Made by a program: the position numbers and the translations under genes
Notes under the pieces: model-generated
The model's database searches: none
What the model saw: only the letters and a program-made list of their open reading frames with translations
What the model was told of the DNA's origin: nothing
Shown here: positions 49,312-63,081 of the stretch, in pieces
How the letters are laid out: every line of letters begins with the position of its first letter
Numbering within the stretch: the stretch's first letter is position 1
Origin: Bacteroidales bacterium
GTDB lineage: Bacteria > Bacteroidota > Bacteroidia > Bacteroidales > F082
NCBI GenBank assembly: GCA_016282015.1
Contig: JAEEJS010000032.1
Span: 1-64,000 of the forward strand
Direction: 5' to 3'
DNA: 64,000 nucleotides

Positions 49312-50828
49312 AGAAGTGCGTCGTCATAGGAAGTGGCTTGGGTGGGCTTTCCACAGGGGTGATTTTAGCCAAGAACGGCTATGAGGTAACCATACTAGAG
49401 CAAGCTCATCAGATCGGAGGCTGTCTGCAGTGCTTCGAGCGTGAAGGCGTGAAATATGAGACCGGCATGCACTTCATCGGCAGCATGGACGATGGACAAG
49501 TGCTCTCCAACTACCTTAATTATCTGGAAATAAAGGATAAAATCAAGCTAAGTCGTCTGAACCCCGAAGCTTACGATGTAATTTCACTGGACGGAGAACG
49601 TTTTGCCATCCCCAACGGACGTGAAGCCTTCATTGAAAAGCTATCCGCACGTTTTCCATCTCAACGTGAAAATTTGAAGCGTTATTGCGACTTGGTGCAT
49701 CAAGTAGCTTCACTTTCTCCTTATCGCGACCTAGAGGGCAGCAGCGAAGCCTTAACAGATAACTCTTTGTTATTCAGAAGTATAGACAATGTATTGGAAC
49801 AAACCGTCACCGATCCGCTGTTGCGCAAGGTGTTGTTAGGCAACATATCGCTTTATGCAGCCGTGAGAGGCATCACCCCCTTCTCCACCCATGCTTTCAT
49901 ATTCGATTTTTACAATAACGGAGCATTCAGGATTGTAGGTGGCAGCGACACCATAGCCCAAGCCCTGACTGCAGTGTTGAACAGTCATGGTGGTAGAGTA
50001 CTCACGCGGCAGAAAGTCACCAAAATAGCAGTTGAAGACAAGGTCGCAAAAGGCGTGCTGACCGAAAACGGTGAATTCTACCCGGCCGACCTGGTTATTT
50101 CAGACATCAATCCCAAGCATCTGCTTGAAATGGTTGACGACAAGGTATTCAATAGAGCTTACCAGTCAAGAATCCAGGAAATGCGGGACACAGCCTCGGT
50201 TTTCTCGCTCTACTTACGATTCAAGGACGAGAGCATGCCTTATTACAACTCAAATTTCTATGGATTCAGAGTGGATACTCCTTGGGATGTGACAGGAAAG
50301 GTTGACGGAACTTGGCCGCAAGGATATCTCTACATGCACTATTGCCATGAAGATAATCCGCGCTTCGCTCAAAGTGCCGTGATTCTGTCGTACATGTCTA
50401 TGGATGCCGTAAAGCAATGGGAAGGCACCTCTGTCGGGCATAGAGGCTCTGATTATGAGCAGTTTAAAAAAGACATGGCCGAACGTCTGATATCGTTGGT
50501 GGAGAAAGATTTCCCCGGTTTGAGAGACAGCATAGCAGATATCAACACAGCCACTCCACTAACCTACCGCGACTACACTCTAACCCCCAACGGCTCCATG
50601 TACGGTTTGGCAAAAAACGTACAGATGGGTGTAGCCGGATCCATATTACCCAAAACAAAAGTGCCAAATCTGTTGCTGGCCGGACAGAGCGTCAATGCCC
50701 ACGGCATGCTGGGAGTGCTTGTTGGCAGCATGAAGGTTTGCGCGCAACTGATTGGAGAACAGGAACTCAGACGACAAGTCATTGCAGCCAACAGCAAGAG
50801 TTCAAGTTGTAAAAATATTGCAAAATGA
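49308..50828 (+). CDS. FAD-dependent oxidoreductase of the CrtI/retinol-saturase type
   Basis: VIGSGLGGLSTGVILAKNGYEVTILEQAHQIGG; C-terminal LLLAGQSVNAHGMLGVLVGS. Confidence 0.88.
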   Translation: MKKCVVIGSGLGGLSTGVILAKNGYEVTILEQAHQIGGCLQCFEREGVKYETGMHFIGSMDDGQVLSNYLNYLEIKDKIKLSRLNPEAYDVISLDGERFAIPNGREAFIEKLSARFPSQRENLKRYCDLVHQVASLSPYRDLEGSSEALTDNSLLFRSIDNVLEQTVTDPLLRKVLLGNISLYAAVRGITPFSTHAFIFDFYNNGAFRIVGGSDTIAQALTAVLNSHGGRVLTRQKVTKIAVEDKVAKGVLTENGEFYPADLVISDINPKHLLEMVDDKVFNRAYQSRIQEMRDTASVFSLYLRFKDESMPYYNSNFYGFRVDTPWDVTGKVDGTWPQGYLYMHYCHEDNPRFAQSAVILSYMSMDAVKQWEGTSVGHRGSDYEQFKKDMAERLISLVEKDFPGLRDSIADINTATPLTYRDYTLTPNGSMYGLAKNVQMGVAGSILPKTKVPNLLLAGQSVNAHGMLGVLVGSMKVCAQLIGEQELRRQVIAANSKSSSCKNIAK

Positions 50829-52141
50829 GGATGAAGTCGTTATATATAACACTGTTACTGATACTCAGCATTCAGCTGCCGGCCCAGTCGGTGCAAGATG
50901 CCTGTGTGACAGATATACGTGACTTCACTTTCACCGAACTTATGAACGAGGGTCTTAATACCATGGCGCGCCAATTAGATATTCTGCATGTTCCCGTACG
51001 GCAGTTCAAGTTTGTAATCAAAGGGCATATCAGGCGTCATCATTTTGCGCTCAATAAAGGAAAAAACAGTGTAAAGAAGACCACTTTCCGTGCTATTTCA
51101 TTTACCTACACCTCGATTTCTCCTCAAGGCGACCCTGTGACACTGTCCGGGCTTGTCACCATTCCAATTTTGCCAGACAACAAGCCTTCCAGAATGCTTG
51201 TTTATCATCGCATTATGGCTCCGAGCTACACCATAACCCCTTCCCGCGACATCCCAATAGAAGCTGTGCTGACAGCCGATAACACTATCTGCGTGTTCCC
51301 CGATTATTACGGTTGCGGCGTCACTGAAGGCAAGCCTCATCCTTATATTGCGCTCAACTATCACGCGCGCTGCGCCACCGACTGCGTCTTGGCAGCACTT
51401 GATATAGTACAGGATGCCGGGATTGCTTTGTCCGACGATTTCTATACTTGGAACACAGGTTACAGTCAGGGTGGCGGCTACGCCATGGCCATGCACAAGT
51501 ACATAGAAACCGTACTGCCCGACAGTCTTGCCCAGCGTATCAATCTGCGATGGAGCTTGTGCGGAGACGGAGTTTACAAGCCCATAAACCTTTACGAAAC
51601 AGCCATAAGCAGAAGCAATATGGGCAGCACCCCAACTGTTTATCTACAAGGACTGCGCAGCCTGTTTTACGCTCACAGTGACTGTTTGGGTGATCTCCAA
51701 TTGCGCGATTTTCTCTCCGACAAAGCCATTGAGACAGGCATAGACAGCATACTGCTAGTTAATGACGACAGCCTGTGGGATCTTGTTTACCGACTTGATA
51801 ATAGAGTGGAAAGCGCTGACCCGAACTATTATTTCAACCCCATGGTACTCGACACCAATACGTCTCTGTTTAAAACCATGGCAGCGGCATTTGATCTGGA
51901 CGATTGCGTAGAGGGATGGACCCCGCAATCGCCTGTAATAATGCTACATTCCAAAAACGACAACTGCATCCCCTATCAGCATGCGGTGATGACATACCGG
52001 AAACTAGAAGGGAAAGGCGGTTCTGTCAAACTGGTCAATCCGTCAATCAACAAAGCCCACGTTTCCACTAGCATCATCTACTTTTCCAAGCTATTGAGAA
52101 TACGAGAGGACAAGCTTTACCAAAAACTGGCCGGCAGATAA
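50825..52141 (+). CDS. Secreted alpha/beta-hydrolase (lipase/esterase-like)
   Basis: Signal peptide; NTGYSQGGGYAMAM nucleophile elbow; MLHSKNDNCIPY acid loop. Confidence 0.75.
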   Translation: MRMKSLYITLLLILSIQLPAQSVQDACVTDIRDFTFTELMNEGLNTMARQLDILHVPVRQFKFVIKGHIRRHHFALNKGKNSVKKTTFRAISFTYTSISPQGDPVTLSGLVTIPILPDNKPSRMLVYHRIMAPSYTITPSRDIPIEAVLTADNTICVFPDYYGCGVTEGKPHPYIALNYHARCATDCVLAALDIVQDAGIALSDDFYTWNTGYSQGGGYAMAMHKYIETVLPDSLAQRINLRWSLCGDGVYKPINLYETAISRSNMGSTPTVYLQGLRSLFYAHSDCLGDLQLRDFLSDKAIETGIDSILLVNDDSLWDLVYRLDNRVESADPNYYFNPMVLDTNTSLFKTMAAAFDLDDCVEGWTPQSPVIMLHSKNDNCIPYQHAVMTYRKLEGKGGSVKLVNPSINKAHVSTSIIYFSKLLRIREDKLYQKLAGR

Positions 52142-52160
52142 TCATTTAACCCATAAAAAT

Positions 52161-52191
52161 TTTGTGAAATAAAATAATAGTCGTATCTTTG
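52161..52191 (+). promoter_or_regulatory. Bacteroidetes promoter TTTG-N19-TATCTTTG
   Basis: TTTG 52161-52164, 19-bp spacer, TATCTTTG 52184-52191; fits the -33/-7 consensus upstream of 52232. Confidence 0.7.
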
Positions 52192-52231
52192 CGACAACTA
52201 ACGGGGTTATGCCTAAGTTTTTGTGTAGAGA

Positions 52232-53095
52232 ATGTTAAGAAGATTAGTTGTTTTATCGTTATTGATTTTAACTGCAGCAACCGTCGCCGCTCAAGAAAGA
52301 ATAAGAATTTGGGGCGATGGCGAGGTAAAACACAGCAAACAGGTAACTTTAACGCCATTTATAGCAGAAAACAACATTGACGGCACCTCGGTAATAATTT
52401 GTCCTGGAGGCAGTTATTTCTGGCTCGCCAAAATGAGTGAAGGCGACGATGTGGCCCGTTGGTTTCAGTCGCAAGGCATTTCAGCTTTCGTCCTCCGTTA
52501 CAGAGCGGCCACATGGGGCGCATATTTTTTCCATTACCATCTTATTTTCAGAGGTCACCAGCATCCCGACATGCTGCTTGACGCCCAGCAGGCTATCAAG
52601 TATGTAAAAGAGCATTCCAAAGAATATCACATAGACCCTGACCGTTTGGGTATCATAGGTTTTTCAGCCGGAGGTCATCTGGCAATGATGACAACCTGTT
52701 TCTCAGACAGGGAGGAAAACCATCCGGCCTTTGCAGGCAGCATCTATCCAGTGGTGACTATGAACGAGCCATACGTGCACAAACGTTCCCGTCGCGCCTT
52801 GTTGGGAGAGTACAGAAAAAACGATGCCGTCTGGCGCGACTCACTGTCATTGGAACTTCAGGTACCGGACGACTGTCCGCCGGTGTTTATCGTCAACTGC
52901 GTCGACGACCCGACTGTTGATTACCACAACTCCATCCTGCTCGATTCCACTTTAACAGCAAAAAATATCAAGCACAGATACATTCAATACAACACAGGCG
53001 GACACGGTTTCGGCGTAAGCGAAGTCAAAGGCAGCGAGGAATGCCGGAACTGGAAGTATGAGTTTATCGAATGGCTTGATGAAACGGGCTTTTAA
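52232..53095 (+). CDS. Secreted alpha/beta-hydrolase, acetyl-esterase/xylan-esterase-like
   Basis: ICPGGSYFWLA, LGIIGFSAGGHLAMM, signal peptide. Confidence 0.83.
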   Translation: MLRRLVVLSLLILTAATVAAQERIRIWGDGEVKHSKQVTLTPFIAENNIDGTSVIICPGGSYFWLAKMSEGDDVARWFQSQGISAFVLRYRAATWGAYFFHYHLIFRGHQHPDMLLDAQQAIKYVKEHSKEYHIDPDRLGIIGFSAGGHLAMMTTCFSDREENHPAFAGSIYPVVTMNEPYVHKRSRRALLGEYRKNDAVWRDSLSLELQVPDDCPPVFIVNCVDDPTVDYHNSILLDSTLTAKNIKHRYIQYNTGGHGFGVSEVKGSEECRNWKYEFIEWLDETGF

Positions 53096-53096
53096 T

Positions 53097-54407
53097 ATGT
53101 TTAATGTTATGATTGACAACGACATTGAATACAAATCCATTGAGGAAATCAAGGCTTTCCAGGAACAGTCGCTCCACGAAGCACTGAAATATCTGGAGGC
53201 TAATTCACCATATTACCAGCGAATGTTCAAGAGCTACGGCATCAATATAGAGAAGATTCGCCACATAGAAGATTTGGTGAAGATCCCATTCACCGAGAAA
53301 AAAGACTTACAGCTGTTCAACGACGAGTTTCTGTGCTGTCCGAAGCACAAAATTATAGATTACATCACCACTTCGGGCACTTTGGGCGACCCGGTGACAT
53401 TCGGATGCACCGAGAAAGACCTGCAGCGACTGGCTTACAATGAGAAAAAGTCGTTTGAATGCGCCGGCGTCAAGCCCGGTGACATAGTGCAGCTGATGAC
53501 CACACTGGACAAGCGCTTCATGGCCGGACTGGCATATTTTCTCGGCCTCCGCGAGCTTGGCGCCGGCGTCATTCGTGTGGGTAACGGCATACCGGAGTTG
53601 CAATGGGACACCATACGCCGCATCAAACCCGACACCATAATGTGTGTGCCGTCTTTCATTCTGAAGCTCATACAATACGCAGAAGACCACAACATTGACT
53701 ATAAAAACAGCAGCATACGCCGCATCATAGGCATAGGCGAAGGCCTTCGCGACCAGGACTTCAACCTCAACCTGCTTGGCCGCAAAATCAAGGAGAAATG
53801 GGATGTACAGCTGTTTGCCACATATTCTTCCACTGAAATGGGCGCCACCTTCTCGGAATGCGAATTCGGAATGGGAGGTCATGTGCATCCGGAGCTTATC
53901 ATAGTGGAAATTATAGGTGACGACGGACTGCCTGTACCCGACGGCCAGCAAGGCGAGATAGTGATTACAACCCTCGGCGTTGAAGCCATGCCTCTGCTGC
54001 GTTTCCGCACAGGCGACATAGCCTCTAAAATAGTAGAGCAATGCCGATGCGGACGCAATTCCTACCGCCTCACCCCTCTGGTCGGGCGCAAGAACAACAT
54101 GATAAAGCTCAAGGGCACCACCCTGTACCCGCCAGCGATAAACGATGTTCTCGACAACACCGACTATGTTGAAAATTACGTCATAGAAGTGCGCCAAAGC
54201 GAGGCTGGAACCGACGATGTAGTAGTCAAAATCGGACTGAAGCACCAGCCCGACTTCGATGTGGTGAAAGAGCTGAAAGACAGTTTCCGCTCACGCATAA
54301 GAGTGGCACCGCAAATAGAAATCCATAGTGTTGAGGAAATACAGAAGATCAATTATCCGGCAAAGAGCCGTAAACCCATAAAATTCATCGACTTAAGAAA
54401 CAAATAA
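53097..54407 (+). CDS. AMP-forming aryl-CoA/acyl-ACP ligase (phenylacetate-CoA-ligase-like)
   Basis: TTSGTLGDPVTFGCTEKD, ATYSSTEMG, LRFRTGDIA, GRKNNMIKLKGTTLYP; start choice 53097 or 53109 uncertain. Confidence 0.87.
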   Translation: MFNVMIDNDIEYKSIEEIKAFQEQSLHEALKYLEANSPYYQRMFKSYGINIEKIRHIEDLVKIPFTEKKDLQLFNDEFLCCPKHKIIDYITTSGTLGDPVTFGCTEKDLQRLAYNEKKSFECAGVKPGDIVQLMTTLDKRFMAGLAYFLGLRELGAGVIRVGNGIPELQWDTIRRIKPDTIMCVPSFILKLIQYAEDHNIDYKNSSIRRIIGIGEGLRDQDFNLNLLGRKIKEKWDVQLFATYSSTEMGATFSECEFGMGGHVHPELIIVEIIGDDGLPVPDGQQGEIVITTLGVEAMPLLRFRTGDIASKIVEQCRCGRNSYRLTPLVGRKNNMIKLKGTTLYPPAINDVLDNTDYVENYVIEVRQSEAGTDDVVVKIGLKHQPDFDVVKELKDSFRSRIRVAPQIEIHSVEEIQKINYPAKSRKPIKFIDLRNK

Positions 54408-55516
54408 TGGCTAAATTCGACGACATACGACCCTATAATTCCGACGAGTTCCCTTCAGCTATGCAGCGTATAGCCGACAGCGAGCTTATACCGTCCATAG
54501 CCCAATACCTCATGCCGGACACAGACGCTGAAGTACTTAGGGATAGACTACGTAGCATCAAGAATATCTATGAGTTACAGGTTGGATTCCTAAAAGAAGT
54601 CATCGAGATTTTAGTAAAAAAGACTACCACCCGATTCGATTGGTCCGGGCTTGACAACATAAAGGAAAAGAAGCCTTACCTGTTTATTTCCAACCATCGT
54701 GACATAGTGCTCGATGCCATGTTTCTCCAGTATATACTGAATGCCGGAGGTCACAACACCTGTCAGATCACTTTTGGCAGCAACCTCATGGAGCACCCTT
54801 TGGTAGTAGATTTCGGCAAGGCCAACAAGATGTTCCGCATAGAACGGGGCGGCAACCGTATGGAGTTTTACAACAATCTGATGCACACATCAGAATATAT
54901 GCGTCATGTCATTACTGATGAGAAAGAGTCGGTATGGATAGCCCAGCGTAACGGACGCACTAAAAACGGCATAGACGCCACCGACCCTGCCATTATCAAG
55001 ATGTTTTGGATGAGCCGTCGCGACGACAAGGTGCTTTCCTTGGCGGAAATGAACATAGTCCCGGTATCAGTGTCATACGAGTGGGAGTCGTGCGACAAGC
55101 TGAAAACCCTGGAACTCTATGCCACCAAGGTCAACGGCCGCTATGAAAAGAGACCGGGCGAAGACCTCAACAGCATCATCACCGGCATAATGCAGCCCAA
55201 AGGACACGTACATTTCCACATATGCGAGCCGGTCAGCAAGGAAGATTTAATCAGGATGGACAGCATACCGGGAGACTACTTCACCAACATAGCCAAGTTG
55301 ATAGACGAACGCATCAACTCAGGTTATACGTCGATGTCCAATAACTTCATCGCCAACGACTTACGAAGCGAAAGCAACAAATATGCCAGCTATTATACTG
55401 AACAGCAAAAAGCTGATTTTCTGAGGTATATGAAATGGATAGACGATTATAAAGACCACGATCAGGCCCTTTTGCGCGATATATTCCTCGGAATTTACGC
55501 CAACTCAGTGCGATAG
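54407..55516 (+). CDS. Glycerolipid acyltransferase-like protein (PlsB/PlsC superfamily)
   Basis: FISNHRDIVLDAMFLQYIL (HX4D), IAQRNGRTKNG. Confidence 0.8.
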   Translation: MAKFDDIRPYNSDEFPSAMQRIADSELIPSIAQYLMPDTDAEVLRDRLRSIKNIYELQVGFLKEVIEILVKKTTTRFDWSGLDNIKEKKPYLFISNHRDIVLDAMFLQYILNAGGHNTCQITFGSNLMEHPLVVDFGKANKMFRIERGGNRMEFYNNLMHTSEYMRHVITDEKESVWIAQRNGRTKNGIDATDPAIIKMFWMSRRDDKVLSLAEMNIVPVSVSYEWESCDKLKTLELYATKVNGRYEKRPGEDLNSIITGIMQPKGHVHFHICEPVSKEDLIRMDSIPGDYFTNIAKLIDERINSGYTSMSNNFIANDLRSESNKYASYYTEQQKADFLRYMKWIDDYKDHDQALLRDIFLGIYANSVR

Positions 55517-55517
55517 G

Positions 55518-58064
55518 CTATTTCAGGACGTTCAGCATTCTTTCAGCGACATCTATTGTATAACCTTGATCTTTAAAGATTACTTTATTGTCCTTATTGA
55601 TAATCAGCAAGATAGGATACATATTTTGTTTCAGATCCAAATCATCTACAACCTTGTAACACATTTTTTCGTCAATTGCAAAAATGCTGTTGTTCGGTAG
55701 TGAACGATCGTATAGACTCTCAGGATACATAAATGAAAACTCATCATATTTTTCCTTATTTGGAAAAACAAAAACCACGCTTCCGCCCCACTCGTCGAAC
55801 TCCTTTTTATTTTGGACTATGCTCCACATAGCATGTTGTGTAGGCTCAGGGGAATATCCGTCAGGAAAAACTAGGATATATTTATCTTTATCATAATTTT
55901 CAGGCAAATAAGGATTTACGAAATCATCTGGCAGAGACGTTTCAGGAAACGTCTCTACGATGGGTTCGCGCATTATCAGCTCAACATGAGTGGTTTCACC
56001 GCTTTCAATATAAAAAACTGCCGAATGGTTAAGCACGCTGCCGTCGGCAAGACGCGGTCCCGAGCTCATGACGTAATATCCAGGATCAAGCGACAAACCG
56101 CCATGTTCCATGATTTGAGAATATGTCAATCCGACATCCATTCCCGGGTCCATGGCGTCGTAAGCCAACAAATCAAATGTGTTTCCGTTGAATTTCTTTA
56201 TCGAGAAATGGGTATAATAACGTGGGTCATCGGTGCCATCATAATGGATGACCAATGTGCCAGGTTTGTTTTGATTAACGTCATCAGATTTTTCAAATTC
56301 CACATCAACCCACTGATTATCAAAATATTGAACCTTACCAGTGACAGGGTCAATACGTGATGTAATGCCTTTGGTTCGCGCCATCGCGACAAAGAATATG
56401 TCGCGTGAATGCGAGTCGGCATGACGTGAGCGCAATACCCCAGCCGGTGAAATCGGGGTTCTACTTTCACCGAAGGCTTCATCGACTATAATGCTATCAC
56501 TAACCCATTTGATCAAAGTCTCAACATTATCAGGCAGGGACGTTTCGTGAAACGCCTTAACATATGGCCGCAACATCTCGTTTGAGACACGAGGATTTAC
56601 AACGTATTGGTAATAGAAATCGTCATTAATGATATTTCCACGTTTTTGAGACGTTTCAGGAGACGTCTCTACATGGTTTAAACAATCGATTAATACATTT
56701 AAATTTACGTCACGTAAATCTTTATCTGTCAAAACATTCAATATTTTACAGGCTTCCTCTTCCCTATCCAAACCTCTCGCATAATCGACAAAATCCTTGA
56801 TAGTCTGATAGTTACCCCATGTCTTCGCCATGATCTCCTTATCGTAATCACCTTCGTTCTGAGCAGAGATACATTGGGCAACATAAGCGTTTCTGATTGA
56901 ATCCTCTATTGCCAAACGTCGATTATTTTTAGCACGTATTTCAGTGGAAACATCTGGAATTCTGGCATTTTCCGCAGGCGGAATTATATCGTAATCATAA
57001 TAATGAATCAATCTTTTTCGCCAATCCGCATCATTACACTGCCATAAAGGCCAGGATGCTGGTTCATATAATCTAATTGTTACAGTATCAATCTCACCAA
57101 TTTTTACAACATCCCAACCGATTTTTTCGTCTTTCGAGGCGTAAACCATCATGGTTCCACGACCAGCCGTCAACCATGTTTCTCCTTGATTATCAGTGTA
57201 TTTAGTTGCTACAGTATGATATTCCGAATAGTTGTAAATCTTAAAATCGACGCGTGCATCTTTTACGTTTTTTTTATAATCGCCAACAATTTTCACATTA
57301 AGTTTTGCTGTCTCTGCGTAGTTGTCGATAACGTTTATCTCGGTATAATATGGCGTTTTACTTATCACTTCTTCCGGACCGTCGTAATCGCCTAAAACGC
57401 GAGTGTGCACTAGCAATGCGCGTGATGCTGGAGCGTTGAACCAGCCCAAATCGAGCACCGGCTCCGGCTCGCAAGCACCCAGGAAATGCCATTTGCCGTC
57501 GACCCATGCCTCCACCCAGGCGTGGTTGTCGTCGCAGTGCGCCCAGCGCGGGACATAAACCTGACGTGCTGGGATGCACACAGTACGCAGAGCCGAAACG
57601 AGCAGCGTAGATTCCTCACCGCAGCGTCCCCACGATGTCTTGATTGTCGCCATCGGAGAGCTCGTCCTGGAATCGGAACCTTTATAATTCACCTTCTCAT
57701 GGCACCAATGGTTAACTTCCAACACGGCGTCGTACATCGACAAATTCTTGACTCTGTCGCGCAATTCCTCATAATAAGCCATGCGAAAATTGTCAAGATT
57801 CTCGTTATTCACTCGAATCGGCAAAACAAAATGCTTGAACTCGCGATCAGGAACGCGCTTGCCCCAAGGCAATTCTTTCTTTGCCTTGAAAGAAGTCTGA
57901 ATATTCTGCATGAAATAATCCTGGCTGTACTCGGCGCGATCGCATAACAGCAAAGAAGCATCAAGAAATGCTAATGCATCCTGCTCTTTTTTCGTTATCC
58001 TGCTCGTGGAACACGACGCTGTTACAAGCAACGCAACGGCGATAATAAGGATTAGTCTTTTCAT
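55518..58064 (-). CDS. Transglutaminase-like lipoprotein
   Basis: Lipobox LVTASC; KTSWGRCGEESTLLVSALRTVCIPARQVYVPRWAHCDDNHAWVEAWVDGKW (C-H-D triad). Confidence 0.85.
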   Translation of the reverse strand: MKRLILIIAVALLVTASCSTSRITKKEQDALAFLDASLLLCDRAEYSQDYFMQNIQTSFKAKKELPWGKRVPDREFKHFVLPIRVNNENLDNFRMAYYEELRDRVKNLSMYDAVLEVNHWCHEKVNYKGSDSRTSSPMATIKTSWGRCGEESTLLVSALRTVCIPARQVYVPRWAHCDDNHAWVEAWVDGKWHFLGACEPEPVLDLGWFNAPASRALLVHTRVLGDYDGPEEVISKTPYYTEINVIDNYAETAKLNVKIVGDYKKNVKDARVDFKIYNYSEYHTVATKYTDNQGETWLTAGRGTMMVYASKDEKIGWDVVKIGEIDTVTIRLYEPASWPLWQCNDADWRKRLIHYYDYDIIPPAENARIPDVSTEIRAKNNRRLAIEDSIRNAYVAQCISAQNEGDYDKEIMAKTWGNYQTIKDFVDYARGLDREEEACKILNVLTDKDLRDVNLNVLIDCLNHVETSPETSQKRGNIINDDFYYQYVVNPRVSNEMLRPYVKAFHETSLPDNVETLIKWVSDSIIVDEAFGESRTPISPAGVLRSRHADSHSRDIFFVAMARTKGITSRIDPVTGKVQYFDNQWVDVEFEKSDDVNQNKPGTLVIHYDGTDDPRYYTHFSIKKFNGNTFDLLAYDAMDPGMDVGLTYSQIMEHGGLSLDPGYYVMSSGPRLADGSVLNHSAVFYIESGETTHVELIMREPIVETFPETSLPDDFVNPYLPENYDKDKYILVFPDGYSPEPTQHAMWSIVQNKKEFDEWGGSVVFVFPNKEKYDEFSFMYPESLYDRSLPNNSIFAIDEKMCYKVVDDLDLKQNMYPILLIINKDNKVIFKDQGYTIDVAERMLNVLK
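55933..55956. repeat. Palindromic repeat copy A (perfect 11-bp arms)
   Basis: agagacgtttc-ag-gaaacgtctct inside the transglutaminase ORF; encodes VETFPETSLPD on the minus strand. Confidence 0.85.
56533..56558. repeat. Palindromic repeat copy B (degraded)
   Basis: ggcagggacgtttcgtgaaacgcctt; encodes KAFHETSLPD on the minus strand. Confidence 0.7.
56648..56669. repeat. Palindromic repeat copy C (one mismatch)
   Basis: gagacgtttc-ag-gagacgtctc; encodes VETSPETSQ on the minus strand. Confidence 0.8.
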
Positions 58065-58086
58065 AGCTTTAATTGTTTTTTAACGT

Positions 58087-58148
58087 CATTAGTTGTCATT
58101 CTTTAGCTGCCACCTTTCCGCGAAAGCTGAAGGCTAAAGAATTGACAA

Positions 58149-58154
<6 letters not shown>
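58087..58154. repeat. Long imperfect inverted repeat between two co-directional genes
   Basis: cattagttgtcattctttagc (58087-58107) vs gctaaagaattgacaactaatg (58133-58154), one-base bulge. Confidence 0.75.
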
Positions 58155-62928
<4,774 letters not shown>

Positions 62929-63037
62929 AATCTTTCTTGTCTTTAAAAAATGCTCGTATCAAACTGCAAAATTATATATGATTTGCGACAACTGCAAGAT
63001 TTTTTTGAAAAATTCAATAAAAAAAATTCAATAAAAA

Positions 63038-63061
63038 AGAGCCGCGCTGACGCGCGGCTCT
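63038..63061 (-). terminator. Rho-independent terminator of gapA
   Basis: Minus strand agagccgcgc-gtca-gcgcggctct followed by tttttattg. Confidence 0.88.
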
Positions 63062-63081
63062 AGCTTTTAACTTCCGACTGA

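Noticed and set aside
49308-50828. Carotenoid pathway gene (crtI)
   Set aside because: No phytoene synthase, cyclase or other carotenoid gene nearby; context points to aryl-polyene modification.
53307-54245. 312-aa minus-strand ORF
   Set aside because: Fully antisense to the AMP-ligase; composition looks like reversed coding sequence.
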